From Pectobacterium zantedeschiae (GTDB lineage Bacteria; Pseudomonadota; Gammaproteobacteria; Enterobacterales; Enterobacteriaceae), in assembly GCF_004137795.1 (NCBI RefSeq), contig NZ_NWTM01000001.1:2948035-3012034 (forward strand): a DNA stretch of 64,000 nucleotides, given 5' to 3'. Position numbers and translations under genes: made by a program. Every line of letters starts with the position of its first letter. Within the stretch, counting starts at the first letter, position 1. Of the stretch, positions 28,449-37,815 are shown piece by piece. The notes beneath the pieces are model-generated. The model had not been told where the DNA came from and did no database searches. It saw only the letters and a program-made list of their open reading frames with translations.

Positions 28449-29246
28449 TTACGCCGGAGTCAGCCTTCCAAACAGCCTGAGCGAATTCTGCAAGAGCGCC
28501 TCGGCAATGTCTTCAGGTGGCTCAGTTCGCAACTCACACAGCGTTTGAAATGCACACAAAATGCGTTCAGGCCGGTTTGGCTGGCCCTGATAGCCACTCA
28601 TCGGCATATCGGGTGCATCGGTTTCCAACAGCAGCCTATCTAGCGGCAGTTGTGCGATCGCCTGACGCGTTTTATTTGCTCGGTCATAGGTAATCGTCCC
28701 CCCTACGCCGATGTAATAACCCAACCGGATGAAGGCTTGCGCCTGTGCCAGACTGCCCGCAAACCCGTGAACCACGCCGGTACGCGGCACGTCAATACGG
28801 CGAAGTAATTGCGCCAGCCTGTCGTGGCTGCGTCGCGAGTGCAGGATTACCGGGAGATCGTATTTTTTCGCCAGCCGAAGTTGGGCCTCAAGAAAGGTAA
28901 GCTGTCGCTCGAACTGTGGTTCCGGCATATAGAGATCCAACCCAATCTCACCAACCGCTACCAATTTTGCAGGCCATTGGCGCAGTTCCTCTTCCAGACG
29001 GAGCAGGTCGTTCTCTTGATGTTCAGCGATATAAAGCGGGTGAAGACCAAGTGCAGCGTAAAGCGGAGAGTAGGTACGAGCGAGCGTCAATACGCGTTCA
29101 AAATGCTGGGAAGCCACAGCTGGGATAATGATGCGCTCAACGCCAGCGTCTTGCGCCAGACGCAAGCTTTCCGGTGCATCATCATAGAACAGGGGGAAAT
29201 CGAAATGACAGTGAGTATCGATAAAACGGTATCGTTCAGAAAGCAC
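28449..29246 (-). CDS. yjjV: TatD-family metal-dependent hydrolase YjjV
   Basis: About 265 residues from the GTG at 29246, which has CGGAG upstream and gives the family N-terminus RFIDTHCHFDFP; a TTG at 29279 is an alternative. TIM-barrel amidohydrolase/DNase family. Metal ligands: THCHFD near the N-terminus, VGEIGLDLY (Glu), VILHSRRSH (His), VVHGFAGS (His) and LLLETDAPDMPL (Asp). The sequence closely follows E. coli YjjV, and the neighbourhood with ytjA, osmY and prfC is the usual enterobacterial one. The cellular substrate of YjjV is not known with certainty. Confidence 0.93.
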   Translation of the reverse strand: MLSERYRFIDTHCHFDFPLFYDDAPESLRLAQDAGVERIIIPAVASQHFERVLTLARTYSPLYAALGLHPLYIAEHQENDLLRLEEELRQWPAKLVAVGEIGLDLYMPEPQFERQLTFLEAQLRLAKKYDLPVILHSRRSHDRLAQLLRRIDVPRTGVVHGFAGSLAQAQAFIRLGYYIGVGGTITYDRANKTRQAIAQLPLDRLLLETDAPDMPMSGYQGQPNRPERILCAFQTLCELRTEPPEDIAEALLQNSLRLFGRLTPA

Positions 29247-29360
29247 GTCGCTTTTCTCCGCTAAGATTAAGCCCGTCAAGATGAAGCGACCTAATCTACG
29301 TACAAGTAATATCCTGCCAAAACATCATGGCAGAATCGGACTTGTCGTTGCGGTGCAGCC

Positions 29361-29549
29361 TCAGTGTAACGTGGTTTTCTCTGAGGATACCTCTTCGTGC
29401 GCTTTTCCGTAACCCTCTTGCAAAATGCCGGACAAGTAATCGTTACTCCCTTCCAGCCAGGCGCAGTCGCTGTCAAACCAATCGGCCCACAGCGCCAGGA
29501 AATTCCCTTTCCACTGTTTCCATTTGCCAACAACGATATCGCTATTCAT
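29361..29549 (-). CDS. CsbD-like stress-response protein
   Basis: 62 residues from the ATG at 29549, with a strong AGGAGG six bases away (a second ATG directly upstream is too close to it). Short helical protein with the CsbD/YjbJ pattern GKWKQWKGN-LALWADW-D-D-AWLEGSNDYLSGILQEGYGKA. CsbD proteins are general-stress induced; molecular function unknown. It lies between yjjV and ytjA, near osmY, in keeping with a stress-related group. The Trp content is higher than in E. coli YjbJ. Confidence 0.8.
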   Translation of the reverse strand: MNSDIVVGKWKQWKGNFLALWADWFDSDCAWLEGSNDYLSGILQEGYGKAHEEVSSEKTTLH

Positions 29550-29659
29550 CATGAACCTCCTGATAAACTGTCGAAATGCAGCAAATACATAAAACAGTGT
29601 GCCGGTAAAATGTGACAGCCGCATGGCGCGGCTGTGTGCTCTGTATGACATTTCGTTCT

Positions 29660-29712
29660 ACTCGTCATACTTCAAGTTGCGTGTGCTGCGTTACTTGAAT
29701 GATTTAGAGTAG
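29660..29712. repeat. Shortened copy of the dispersed repeat
   Basis: Carries both ends of the repeat at 28153-28280 (ACTCGTCATACTTCAAGTTG at the left, ACTTGAATGATTTAGAGTAG at the right) but lacks the central ~75 bases. The two ends form an imperfect inverted repeat. Confidence 0.6.
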
Positions 29713-29730
29713 ATAATGCACTGTGCTGTG

Positions 29731-29892
29731 CTACGGCCGTTTCCGACCAGTGAACAAGCTAACCAGAAACAGAATAATACCGACCACAAAGACAATTTTC
29801 GCCGCGCCAGCTGCTGTACCGGCCAAACCGCCGAAACCCAGTGCTGCCGCGATCAGTGCGATAACTAAAAATATAATGCCCCAACGAAACAT
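29731..29892 (-). CDS. ytjA: Small membrane protein YtjA (DUF1328)
   Basis: 53 residues: starts [20 protein letters not shown], continues [15 protein letters not shown] and ends LFTGRKRP, nearly identical to E. coli YtjA as I remember it. Two hydrophobic segments (about 4-20 and 31-47) joined by a small-residue linker, with a basic C-terminus. Inner-membrane protein of unknown function, next to osmY as in E. coli. The start ATG has GGAGAG upstream. Confidence 0.93.
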   Translation of the reverse strand: MFRWGIIFLVIALIAAALGFGGLAGTAAGAAKIVFVVGIILFLVSLFTGRKRP

Positions 29893-29999
29893 ACGCTCTC
29901 CTTACCAGACAAAATGAAAAATCATGGTGGTCATCCTGACGCACTGCTTGCGTCCTGACTGCGTATCCACAGGTAGTGTTTTATTGTGCGGATTAGGTA

Positions 30000-30024
30000 G
30001 GGTTATCCGCTATACGGATAACCC
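30000..30024 (-). terminator. Hairpin downstream of osmY
   Basis: Perfect ten-base stem GGGTTATCCG-CTATA-CGGATAACCC, 19 bases past the osmY stop. No T-run follows, so it may be a processing or attenuation structure rather than a full terminator. Confidence 0.5.
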
Positions 30025-30042
30025 TGTGCGAAATGGCGACAG

Positions 30043-30651
30043 TTATTTAACAGTCAGGTCGTTTTTGACGCTTTTCACACCGTCAACGGCCTTCGTAATA
30101 CTTTCAGCCCGCTCGGACTGCGCTTTGTTGTCCACTTCGCCGCTCAGTAGCACAACGCCTTCCTGAGTTTCGACTTTCACTTTACGGGACGGAACAATGT
30201 CATCTGCCAGCAGCTTGGCCTTAATCGTGCTGGTAATCACGGCATCATCGGCATACGCGCCAACCGATTGTGATGGATTATCTTTAACCTGCAATTTATC
30301 ACTTACAGATTGGACGCCCTCAACCTGCGTGGCAATTTCCACCGCTCGAGTGCTGAGTGCCTGACTACCTACAAAGCCGCTCAACGTGACGACACCTTTT
30401 GACGTTTCGACTGAAATGTCACTGCTGGTGATCGATTTGTCTTCCAGCAGTGCACTCTTCACTTTTGCCGTGATAGCGCTGTCACCCATGTAGCCAGATG
30501 CTTTATTAGCGGAACTATCGATTTTTGCACCAGTTGTATCCGCGATACGTTCTACCTTCTGCCCTAACGTTTCTTCCGCCATTGCACCACCAGCCAGAAT
30601 AGAACCCAGAGCAACTACGATCAGCGATTGTGTCAATTTGGTCTTTTTCAT
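30043..30651 (-). CDS. osmY: Periplasmic osmotically inducible protein OsmY
   Basis: 202 residues from the ATG at 30651 (AAGGA upstream). Signal peptide KKTKLTQSLIVVALGSILAGGAMA. Two BON domains, roughly residues 55-120 and 130-200, each with the D-xI-(T/S)-x-VK-x-L---I-VET--GVV-LSG pattern; the second closely follows E. coli OsmY (ADDIVPSRKVKVET, AESITKAVDGVKSVKNDL). Stress-induced periplasmic protein, in E. coli under RpoS; I did not identify its promoter. The ~380 bases up to the prfC terminator hold no further gene. Confidence 0.93.
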   Translation of the reverse strand: MKKTKLTQSLIVVALGSILAGGAMAEETLGQKVERIADTTGAKIDSSANKASGYMGDSAITAKVKSALLEDKSITSSDISVETSKGVVTLSGFVGSQALSTRAVEIATQVEGVQSVSDKLQVKDNPSQSVGAYADDAVITSTIKAKLLADDIVPSRKVKVETQEGVVLLSGEVDNKAQSERAESITKAVDGVKSVKNDLTVK

Positions 30652-31034
30652 CGATGCTTTCCTTCTTATGCTTTTCTCTAAGCCCGACACAGTCTGTGTG
30701 TGGGCCACGTTAACGCCTGCACAGTCATCAGCAAATAAGGTGATAATGACGTTACCAACACTCCGATGATTCTCTCTTCCTGCATAAAAAATCAGAGTAT
30801 TAAATCGCAAAGGCGAAACAAATCAAAATAATGAACCAACTTAAATTACGTTAACAGTTGAACAAGCCAAATCAGTTAACACGCTGTTAACTATAGCCCA
30901 CAGAATGGAAAATCACAGGGGAGCAAAGAAATATGTGCAGCAATTCAGATTTGTCTGTTGCACTAAGGCGGGAAAGATTTCAGGAAAAGATAATAAATTA
31001 AGGTATTGATTTTTAACCAATTTAAAAATAAAAA
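30652..31034. other. Non-coding region upstream of osmY
   Basis: AT-rich stretch between osmY and the prfC terminator. It must hold the osmY promoter. I see no convincing ORF and cannot pick a promoter with confidence. Confidence 0.5.
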
Positions 31035-31074
31035 CACCCGGCATTTTTGGCTTGAAACCAAATATAACCGGGTG
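31035..31074 (-). terminator. Intrinsic terminator of prfC
   Basis: On the minus strand: CACCCGG, an inner TTTGG/CCAAA stem-loop, CCGGGTG, then TTTTTATTTTTAAA. Strong two-part stem with a long T-tract, 95 bases downstream of the prfC stop. Confidence 0.85.
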
Positions 31075-31168
31075 ATGATTATTTTAACAACATGGTCATT
31101 ATTTAAACAGCACAGTCACTATTTTTCGTGAAACCATGACGTTATCAGCCCATGTCGTTATAAAAAAA

Positions 31169-32758
31169 TTAATGCTCTCGCGTTTGGTGGAACGTCACTT
31201 CAGGGTAACGTTCACGCGTCAGATTCAAGTTCACCATCGTCGGAGCCACATAGGCCAGATTATCCCCACCATCCAGCGCCAGGTGCAGTTCGTTCTTACG
31301 CTTAAACTCTTCGAATTTCTTCGCATCACTGCATTCAACCCAGCGCGCGGTAGAAACGTTAACCGACTCGTAAATCGCCTCAACGTTGTATTCCGTTTTC
31401 AAACGAGCAACTACCACATCGAACTGCAGCACACCGACAGCACCGACGATAAGGTCGTTGTTGGTTAATGGACGGAATACCTGTACTGCGCCTTCTTCAG
31501 ACAGCTGTACCAACCCTTTCAGTAGTTGTTTCTGCTTCAGCGGATCGCGCAGGCGAATACGGCGGAACAGCTCCGGCGCAAAGTTAGGGATACCGGTGAA
31601 TTTCATATCTTCACCCTGCGTAAACGTATCGCCAATCTGGATCGTGCCGTGGTTGTGTAGCCCGATGATATCGCCTGGATAGGCTTCTTCAATGTGGGAA
31701 CGGTCGCCCGCCATGAAGGTCAGCGCGTCTGAAATCACCACGTCTTTGCCTGTACGAACCTGACGCAACTTCATACTTTTTTCATATCTACCGGACACCA
31801 CGCGCATAAACGCCACGCGGTCACGGTGTTTCGGGTCCATATTGGCCTGAATTTTAAACACGAAGCCAGTGAATTTCTCTTCCGCTGCCGTCACTTCACG
31901 GGTATCCGTTTTACGCGGCATCGGCGCAGGAGCCCAAGCGACTAAGCCGTCCAGCATGTGATCGACGCCAAAGTTACCCAACGCGGTACCAAAGAAGACC
32001 GGCGTCAGTTCACCAGCAAGAAACGCTTCCAGCTCAAATTCGTGCGATGCCCCTTTAACCAATTCCAACTCTTCACGCAGTTGCGCAGCCAGCTCTTCAC
32101 CAACGGCAGTATCCAACTCTGGGTTATCCAGCCCTTTAACGATGCGCACTTCCTGAATCGTATGGCCTTTACCGGTCTGATACAGATAGGTTTCATCTTT
32201 ATAAAGGTGGTACACGCCTTTGAACAGTTTGCCGCAGCCAATCGGCCAGGTGATCGGCGCGCAGGCAATTTTCAGCTCGCTCTCAACTTCATCCAGCACT
32301 TCCATCGGCTCGCGGATGTCACGGTCGAGTTTGTTCATGAACGTTAGAATTGGCGTGTCACGCAGGCGAGTGACTTCCATCAGCTTACGCGTACGATCTT
32401 CGACCCCTTTTGCGGCGTCGATCACCATCAGGCAGCAGTCCACCGCCGTCAGCGTACGATAGGTATCTTCGGAGAAGTCTTCGTGCCCTGGGGTATCCAG
32501 CAGGTTAACCAGACATTCACGATAGGGAAACTGCATCACAGACGTGGTGATTGAAATACCACGCTGCTTTTCCATCTCCATCCAGTCAGATTTCGCATGC
32601 TGGTTCGAACCACGCCCTTTTACTGTACCGGCAGTCTGAATCGCCTGTCCGAACAGCAGGACCTTTTCGGTAATCGTGGTTTTACCGGCATCGGGGTGAG
32701 AAATGATAGCGAACGTTCTTCTTTTAGAGACTTCGCGGGCGTATTCACTTGGAGACAT
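31169..32758 (-). CDS. prfC: Peptide chain release factor 3 (RF3)
   Basis: 529 residues from the ATG at 32758, the same length as E. coli RF3; a GTG at 32785 would add nine residues. Translational GTPase that recycles RF1/RF2 from the ribosome. G motifs: [10 protein letters not shown] (G1), DTPGHEDF (G3), FMNKLDRD (G4). The sequence is almost collinear with the E. coli protein to the C-terminal [13 protein letters not shown]. Neighbour order prfC-osmY-ytjA-yjjV is conserved. Confidence 0.98.
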   Translation of the reverse strand: MSPSEYAREVSKRRTFAIISHPDAGKTTITEKVLLFGQAIQTAGTVKGRGSNQHAKSDWMEMEKQRGISITTSVMQFPYRECLVNLLDTPGHEDFSEDTYRTLTAVDCCLMVIDAAKGVEDRTRKLMEVTRLRDTPILTFMNKLDRDIREPMEVLDEVESELKIACAPITWPIGCGKLFKGVYHLYKDETYLYQTGKGHTIQEVRIVKGLDNPELDTAVGEELAAQLREELELVKGASHEFELEAFLAGELTPVFFGTALGNFGVDHMLDGLVAWAPAPMPRKTDTREVTAAEEKFTGFVFKIQANMDPKHRDRVAFMRVVSGRYEKSMKLRQVRTGKDVVISDALTFMAGDRSHIEEAYPGDIIGLHNHGTIQIGDTFTQGEDMKFTGIPNFAPELFRRIRLRDPLKQKQLLKGLVQLSEEGAVQVFRPLTNNDLIVGAVGVLQFDVVVARLKTEYNVEAIYESVNVSTARWVECSDAKKFEEFKRKNELHLALDGGDNLAYVAPTMVNLNLTRERYPEVTFHQTREH

Positions 32759-32960
32759 GATTTTCAGGTTTCTTTTGTTAGCCACCCGGCGCCAGCATCA
32801 AGTCAACAACACACCGATGAGATCGTCAGGCAAAGCGGAAATAAACTGTAGCCGAGCATTTTCCCTGATTTAACGTGCAGACACAATCGGTGATGGCATA
32901 AACAACGCGGAGATCTCACTCCCGTAGTCGCGATTCTGATACCTCTATCAACAATTACGT

Positions 32961-32990
32961 CATAAATCATTTATAAAGTTATCATTTATG
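32961..32990. promoter_or_regulatory. Imperfect dyad upstream of the 307-aa hypothetical gene
   Basis: CATAAAT, 16 bases, ATTTATG, centred ~72 bases before the start at 33048. It could be an operator for that gene or part of its promoter; no regulator can be named. Confidence 0.3.
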
Positions 32991-33047
32991 TTTGCCGATA
33001 ATGCTTGGGTCAATATTTAATCACTTAATCGCACTTAAGGAGAGAGT

Positions 33048-33971
33048 ATGAGCTTGTCTGTAAGTAATACGGGTTATAGCAATTCTCAGGCCCAAAGCAC
33101 CGCGATCCCCTCTGCTACAGCGCAATCTACAACAACAGAATCCACCACAACCGACAGCGTGCAGATCGTCGATCCTATTACCGGAAAAACAGTCACCCTC
33201 CCCAACAATATAAAAATCTCTGCGGAAGCGATGACTCGTTTAAAAGAAACGATTGCTACCGCCCCTTCACTTACGCCAGGCAAAGAAGCGCAAACCAAAG
33301 AGCCAGTGGATATCTATGCCGACCGTAATTTAATAAGGCAAACAGATACCAGTAAACCGTATGTTAGCAATGAGTTTATGACCATTTACATTGATGAAAT
33401 GGGTTCTAATGAAATAGCGATAGAAAACTGGTCAGGCCATCTCAAAGCCGACAGCGGCATCAGTAAAGAAGAATTCCTTGGGCTTGTAAAAAAAGCGCTA
33501 TCTTCTCCCCCCGATGTCAGCCTATGGAGCTACACGACGGATAGTATTGAGATCACGCTAACTGCCAATAAGTTAGAAACATTGAAAAATCGCTACGTTG
33601 ACAGCGATTACCAGAAAAGAGCGGATTTAGATATACAGGACTTTGTAGAATATAAATCTAATGCATTGAGTAATCTGGAAAAAAACATTCTGCAAGATGA
33701 ATATCAGCGCAGCGTCGACGCGGGAGATACCGATAAAGCAAACTCCACGTTTCTGGAACTACAAAAAAACGCGGAAGGCACGTCAACAACCCAACTTCAG
33801 CGCCAGCAAATCTTCTCGCGTGCAGCCTCAACCGATGTTTCTACCTGGTTCGGTAACTTTCGCGACTATATTGCTGCCTCCGATTTCGATCGTTATACCA
33901 AGAGCGAATACAATTCCATCGTCAGTGAATTCTATAACCATTGGTTAGGATTTCAACTCGCGTTGAAATAG
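33048..33971 (+). CDS. Hypothetical protein of 307 residues, unrecognised
   Basis: Start ATG with a strong AGGAGAG upstream. Residues 1-45 are rich in Ser/Thr/Gln/Ala with almost no charge (SNTGYSNSQAQSTAIPSATA then TTTESTTTD), followed by DPITGKTVTLPNNIKIS and a charged, soluble, mostly helical body; no membrane segment and no cleavable hydrophobic signal. The C-terminal end is aromatic (FDRYTKSEYNSIVSEFYNHW). The gene looks more AT-rich than its housekeeping neighbours. A disordered Ser/Thr-rich N-terminus is a feature of some type III secreted proteins, but I found no hrp-box-like promoter, so that stays speculation. It lies alone between prfC and ytjB and ends at a shared terminator. Confidence 0.7.
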   Translation: MSLSVSNTGYSNSQAQSTAIPSATAQSTTTESTTTDSVQIVDPITGKTVTLPNNIKISAEAMTRLKETIATAPSLTPGKEAQTKEPVDIYADRNLIRQTDTSKPYVSNEFMTIYIDEMGSNEIAIENWSGHLKADSGISKEEFLGLVKKALSSPPDVSLWSYTTDSIEITLTANKLETLKNRYVDSDYQKRADLDIQDFVEYKSNALSNLEKNILQDEYQRSVDAGDTDKANSTFLELQKNAEGTSTTQLQRQQIFSRAASTDVSTWFGNFRDYIAASDFDRYTKSEYNSIVSEFYNHWLGFQLALK

Positions 33972-33979
33972 CCAGATTG

Positions 33980-34008
33980 CCCCGTAAAAGCAGAACGTTT
34001 TTACGGGG
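33980..34008. terminator. Bidirectional terminator between hypothetical gene and ytjB
   Basis: Stem CCCCGTAAAA / TTTTACGGGG with a nine-base loop between two convergent genes. The A/T arms can act as tails in either direction. Confidence 0.8.
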
Positions 34009-34021
34009 AGACGTCAGCACA

Positions 34022-34714
34022 TCAGAGGCTTTTCTCTTCCCCATCTTTTTTCACTATCGTGCTGCCGTCCGACAACGTTTCACTCTCATCCTCTTCTTCT
34101 TTCACTGGCGTACTCGCAGTAAGAAGATAAGGTGATTGCTGCCAGCGGGTACGACGATTCTGCAATAGCGTTCGGGTCAGAATGATGCCGATAGCCAGTG
34201 AAAGTAAAATCATCAGACGCAGAATATTGGTAGTGTTATCCACCTGTCTGGCTTCGGTCGCCAATACATGGGTATCCAGCGTGATGCGCAGGAAGCCGAT
34301 AGGCCCCTCTTTTCCCTCAATCGGCTGCACCAGTTGATGGTTAAAGTAGCTACCGACCCGATTGCCGTCCAGCGCCAGCCGGTCTCGCAGTTGAACCTGT
34401 TCACCGACATGCGCCACCAGCGAGCCGTCCTGCTGGTACACGCCAGCATCCAGAATACGGCTGTGATCGGTAAGCTGTTTGAGGATGGTAGTAATTTTTT
34501 GGCCGTTATCATCCACGCTGCCCATCAGCGGTGAAAGGCTATAAGCCACCTGTCTGGACAGCGTGCGCGCCAGATCTTCAACCTGTTCAGAACGTGCCAT
34601 CTGGTGGCTCAAACTGAAATAGGACGCACCTTGCATTAATACCACTAGCAGGGCGAGGCAAATCAGCACAATTGCCGTGCGGTGTAGACGAAATTTCACC
34701 CGGGCGCGAACCAT
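34022..34714 (-). CDS. ytjB: Inner-membrane protein YtjB (SMP family, AhpA)
   Basis: 230 residues. N-terminal transmembrane segment (AIVLICLALLVVLMQGASYF, ~14-33), a periplasmic loop of ~135 residues with a PAS/CHASE-like flavour (DAGVYQQDGSLVAHVGEQ), a second transmembrane segment (LRLMILLSLAIGIILTRTLL, ~165-184) and an acidic cytoplasmic tail (KEEEDESETLSDG). It matches the SMP/YtjB family, which sits divergently next to serB in enterobacteria as here. Function is not established; some work links it to membrane physiology. Confidence 0.88.
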   Translation of the reverse strand: MVRARVKFRLHRTAIVLICLALLVVLMQGASYFSLSHQMARSEQVEDLARTLSRQVAYSLSPLMGSVDDNGQKITTILKQLTDHSRILDAGVYQQDGSLVAHVGEQVQLRDRLALDGNRVGSYFNHQLVQPIEGKEGPIGFLRITLDTHVLATEARQVDNTTNILRLMILLSLAIGIILTRTLLQNRRTRWQQSPYLLTASTPVKEEEDESETLSDGSTIVKKDGEEKSL

Positions 34715-34872
34715 GATAATCCTTACACGATTTGGATACTTTCATGTTGCCAGAAGCGCCGACGATAGGATAGCTTGTTGCCCAGTTTTTGGAGGGATAT
34801 GTTTGGTCGACACCACATCCCTCTTTTTATCGCACGACTTTATCGCACTACTGCCAGCAGAGGATTTACCCC

Positions 34873-35850
34873 ATGTCGAATAGTCTGACCTATCGTGATC
34901 TCCCGAATGAGATCAACTGTTGGCCGGGACTGCCATTATCACTGAGCGGTGACGAAGTGATGCCGCTTGACTACCGCGCTGGCGATACCGGCTGGCTGAT
35001 TTATAGCGACGTCCTCGATAAAAACCTGATTTCTCGCTACCAGCGTAAGCTGGGGAGCGCCATGGTTATCGTCAGCGCCTGGAACGTTGGCGATTATCAG
35101 GTTGTCCGTTTAGCGGGCACGCTGACGCCGCGCGCCACCAAGCTGGCTCATGAACTGGGTATCGACGTCGCAGCCATGCGTAATGCGCCGACGCTACGTT
35201 CGCCGGGTTTATTGGTTATGGACATGGATTCCACTGCGATTCAGATCGAATGTATTGATGAAATTGCTAAGCTGGCAGGCACAGGCGAGCTAGTGGCCGA
35301 CGTCACCGAACGCGCGATGCGCGGTGAACTGGATTTCGCCGCCAGCTTGCGTCAGCGGGTTGGGACATTAAAAGGTGCCGACGCCAATATATTACAAACG
35401 GTACTCAAAACGCTGCCGCTGATGCCGGGCCTGAGCAATATGGTTAGCCAGCTTCAGGAAGCGGGTTGGCACGTCGCGATTGCATCGGGCGGGTTTACCT
35501 ACTTTGCTGATTATTTGCGTGACGAGCTAGGTCTGGTCGCCGCCGTTGCCAACGAATTAGGCATGCAAGATGGCAAACTGACAGGTGAAGTCATCGGCAC
35601 GATTGTCGATGCAAAATATAAAGCCACTACACTGCAACAGCTGGCAGAAAAGCTCGAGATTCCAATGCACCAGACCGTTGCTATCGGCGATGGCGCAAAC
35701 GATCTGCCGATGATCAAGACAGCCAACTTAGGCATTGCCTATCATGCCAAACCCAAGGTCAATGAGCAGTCTTCGGTGACTATCCGTCATGCCGATCTAA
35801 CCGGCGTGCTGTGCATCCTCAGCGGCAGCATGAGACACGAAAAGCGTTAA
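34873..35850 (+). CDS. serB: Phosphoserine phosphatase SerB
   Basis: 325 residues from the ATG at 34873 (GAGGA upstream), giving the family N-terminus with NCWPGLPLSLSGDEVMPLDY; the longer frame from 34789 is not supported. Last step of serine synthesis: phosphoserine to serine. HAD-superfamily motifs: MDMDSTAIQIECIDE (nucleophile Asp), ASGGF (motif II), and GDGANDLPMI (motif III). The N-terminal third is the ACT-like domain. The radA start follows 17 bases after the stop, as in E. coli serB-radA-nadR. Confidence 0.97.
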   Translation: MSNSLTYRDLPNEINCWPGLPLSLSGDEVMPLDYRAGDTGWLIYSDVLDKNLISRYQRKLGSAMVIVSAWNVGDYQVVRLAGTLTPRATKLAHELGIDVAAMRNAPTLRSPGLLVMDMDSTAIQIECIDEIAKLAGTGELVADVTERAMRGELDFAASLRQRVGTLKGADANILQTVLKTLPLMPGLSNMVSQLQEAGWHVAIASGGFTYFADYLRDELGLVAAVANELGMQDGKLTGEVIGTIVDAKYKATTLQQLAEKLEIPMHQTVAIGDGANDLPMIKTANLGIAYHAKPKVNEQSSVTIRHADLTGVLCILSGSMRHEKR

Positions 35851-35867
35851 TTAGTAGGAGGTGATAC

Positions 35868-37250
35868 GTGGCAAAAGCCATCAAACGGGCGTTTGTATGT
35901 AATGAATGCGGGGCTGATTACCCGCGCTGGCAAGGGCAGTGCAGCGCCTGCCATGCCTGGAATACCATTACTGAAGTTCGCCTGGCGTCTGCATCCGTAT
36001 CACGCTCCGACCGTCTCACTGGCTATGCCGGTGAGAGTGCTGGCGTCAGCCGGGTACAAAAGCTCTCGGAAATCAGCCTTGAAGCGTTACCTCGCTTTTC
36101 CACTGGCTTTCAGGAGTTTGATCGCGTTCTGGGTGGTGGTGTCGTTCCAGGTAGCGCAATTCTGATCGGGGGTAATCCCGGCGCGGGTAAGAGTACGCTG
36201 CTGCTGCAAACGCTCTGCAAGCTGTCAGAAAATATGAAAACCCTGTACGTCACTGGCGAAGAATCATTGCAGCAGGTGGCGATGCGGGCACACCGTCTCA
36301 ACCTACCGATTCAAAATCTCAACATGCTGTCAGAAACCAGCATTGAGCAGATTTGCCTGATTGCCGAGCAAGAACAGCCGAAGTTGATGGTGATCGACTC
36401 CATTCAGGTGATGCACCTCGCCGACATTCAATCTTCTCCCGGCAGCGTGGCGCAAGTACGTGAAACCGCCGCCTACCTGACGCGCTTCGCTAAAACGCGC
36501 GGCGTTGCTATCGTCATGGTCGGCCACGTCACCAAAGACGGCTCGCTCGCCGGGCCGAAAGTATTGGAACACTGCATTGACTGCTCCGTGCTGTTGGACG
36601 GTGATGCCGATTCGCGCTTCCGCACGCTGCGTAGCCATAAGAACCGTTTCGGTGCCGTTAACGAACTGGGTGTATTTGCCATGACGGAGCAGGGTCTGCG
36701 TGAGATCAGCAACCCGTCAGCCATTTTCCTCAGCCGTGGGGACGAAGTGACATCTGGCAGTTCAGTCATGGTGGTGTGGGAAGGTACACGTCCGCTGCTG
36801 GTCGAGATTCAGGCGCTGGTAGATCAATCTATGATGGCCAATCCGCGTCGCGTCGCGGTCGGGCTGGAACAAAACCGATTGGCGATCCTGCTGGCGGTGT
36901 TGCATCGCCACGGCGGCTTGCAAATGTCGGATCAGGATGTGTTTGTGAATGTCGTCGGCGGCGTCAAAGTCACCGAAACCAGCGCCGACCTGGCGCTGCT
37001 GCTATCGCTGGTTTCCAGCTTCCGCGATCGCCCACTACCGCAGGATCTGGTCATCTTCGGTGAAGTCGGTCTGGCAGGCGAAATTCGTCCGGTTCCCAGC
37101 GGCCAGGAGCGGATTACTGAGGCCGCCAAGCACGGCTTCAAACGCGCCATCGTTCCTCATGCCAATATGCCGAAGAAAGCCCCGGCCAGCATGCAGGTTT
37201 TCGGTGTGAAAAAGCTGGCCGATGCTTTGGCGATCCTCGACGATCTCTAA
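35868..37250 (+). CDS. radA: DNA repair/branch-migration protein RadA
   Basis: 460 residues, GTG start with AGGAGG upstream. Acts in processing of recombination intermediates. Zinc finger CNECGADYPRWQGQCSAC (residues ~10-30), RecA-like ATPase with Walker A GGNPGAGKST and Walker B LMVIDSIQ, RadA signature KNRFG, and a Lon-protease-like C-terminal domain (VGLAGEIRPVPSGQERI). Length equals the usual 460. Second gene of the serB-radA pair. Confidence 0.97.
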   Translation: MAKAIKRAFVCNECGADYPRWQGQCSACHAWNTITEVRLASASVSRSDRLTGYAGESAGVSRVQKLSEISLEALPRFSTGFQEFDRVLGGGVVPGSAILIGGNPGAGKSTLLLQTLCKLSENMKTLYVTGEESLQQVAMRAHRLNLPIQNLNMLSETSIEQICLIAEQEQPKLMVIDSIQVMHLADIQSSPGSVAQVRETAAYLTRFAKTRGVAIVMVGHVTKDGSLAGPKVLEHCIDCSVLLDGDADSRFRTLRSHKNRFGAVNELGVFAMTEQGLREISNPSAIFLSRGDEVTSGSSVMVVWEGTRPLLVEIQALVDQSMMANPRRVAVGLEQNRLAILLAVLHRHGGLQMSDQDVFVNVVGGVKVTETSADLALLLSLVSSFRDRPLPQDLVIFGEVGLAGEIRPVPSGQERITEAAKHGFKRAIVPHANMPKKAPASMQVFGVKKLADALAILDDL

Positions 37251-37301
37251 ACGGGCTTAAGTGAATAGCCTTATGCCAACAAACAGGCCGTTTTTGTTTT
37301 A

Positions 37302-37697
37302 TTACTGTCGCTGAAACAGTGTCAGCTGTAAGCCTGCTGGGGCATCTAACCGGCTATTTATAGACCGGAAAGGCGTCGATTTCGGCGCTCCCAGCAGTGC
37401 CGCACCCGAGGCAGTCAATGTATCCGTGGTCTGCACCACATCCTCAACTTCAAACGCCACGCGAATCCAGCCAGATACCCGTTCCCCAACTTCAATACGG
37501 TCGATAAATGCTGCTGTTTCTGGTTCGACTAATTCCAGCGTTGCCCTACCCGCCTCCAAAATAGCGACACGACCACTGTCCGGCGGTACTGCATCCTGCT
37601 GCCGCAGTCCCAGCTTATCGCGATAAAATGCCAAGGCGTTATCGAAGTCTTCTGTCGTGACCACCAACCTGAGTTCTTTCACCTTCTGCTCAGACAT
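37302..37697 (-). CDS. VOC-family (glyoxalase/bleomycin-resistance-like) protein
   Basis: 131 residues, ATG start with GAGGAG upstream. Vicinal-oxygen-chelate fold: beta-alpha-beta-beta-beta units at ~8-60 (VVTTEDFDNALAFYRDKLGLR, VAILEAGRATLELVE) and ~75-130 (VAFEVEDVVQTTDTLTASGA). A second-half metal ligand can be seen as Glu in LELVE. Substrate unknown; the group includes lyases, dioxygenases and antibiotic-binding proteins. Divergent from a LysR regulator that probably controls it. Confidence 0.8.
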   Translation of the reverse strand: MSEQKVKELRLVVTTEDFDNALAFYRDKLGLRQQDAVPPDSGRVAILEAGRATLELVEPETAAFIDRIEVGERVSGWIRVAFEVEDVVQTTDTLTASGAALLGAPKSTPFRSINSRLDAPAGLQLTLFQRQ

Positions 37698-37765
37698 AAA
37701 TATCTCCTCATTGATGAATTAATTTTCACATTATTCACTGCCAGAGACAGAATACTCCCGCTAGA

Positions 37766-37784
37766 ATGACACATTCAAAGTCAT
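37766..37784. promoter_or_regulatory. Candidate LysR operator between VOC gene and LysR gene
   Basis: ATGAC-N9-GTCAT dyad in the 118-base divergent spacer. LysR regulators commonly bind interrupted dyads with a T-N11-A core in such positions. Confidence 0.4.
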
Positions 37785-37815
37785 CCTTTTCAGCATAAGA
37801 TGAATAAAAATCAGC

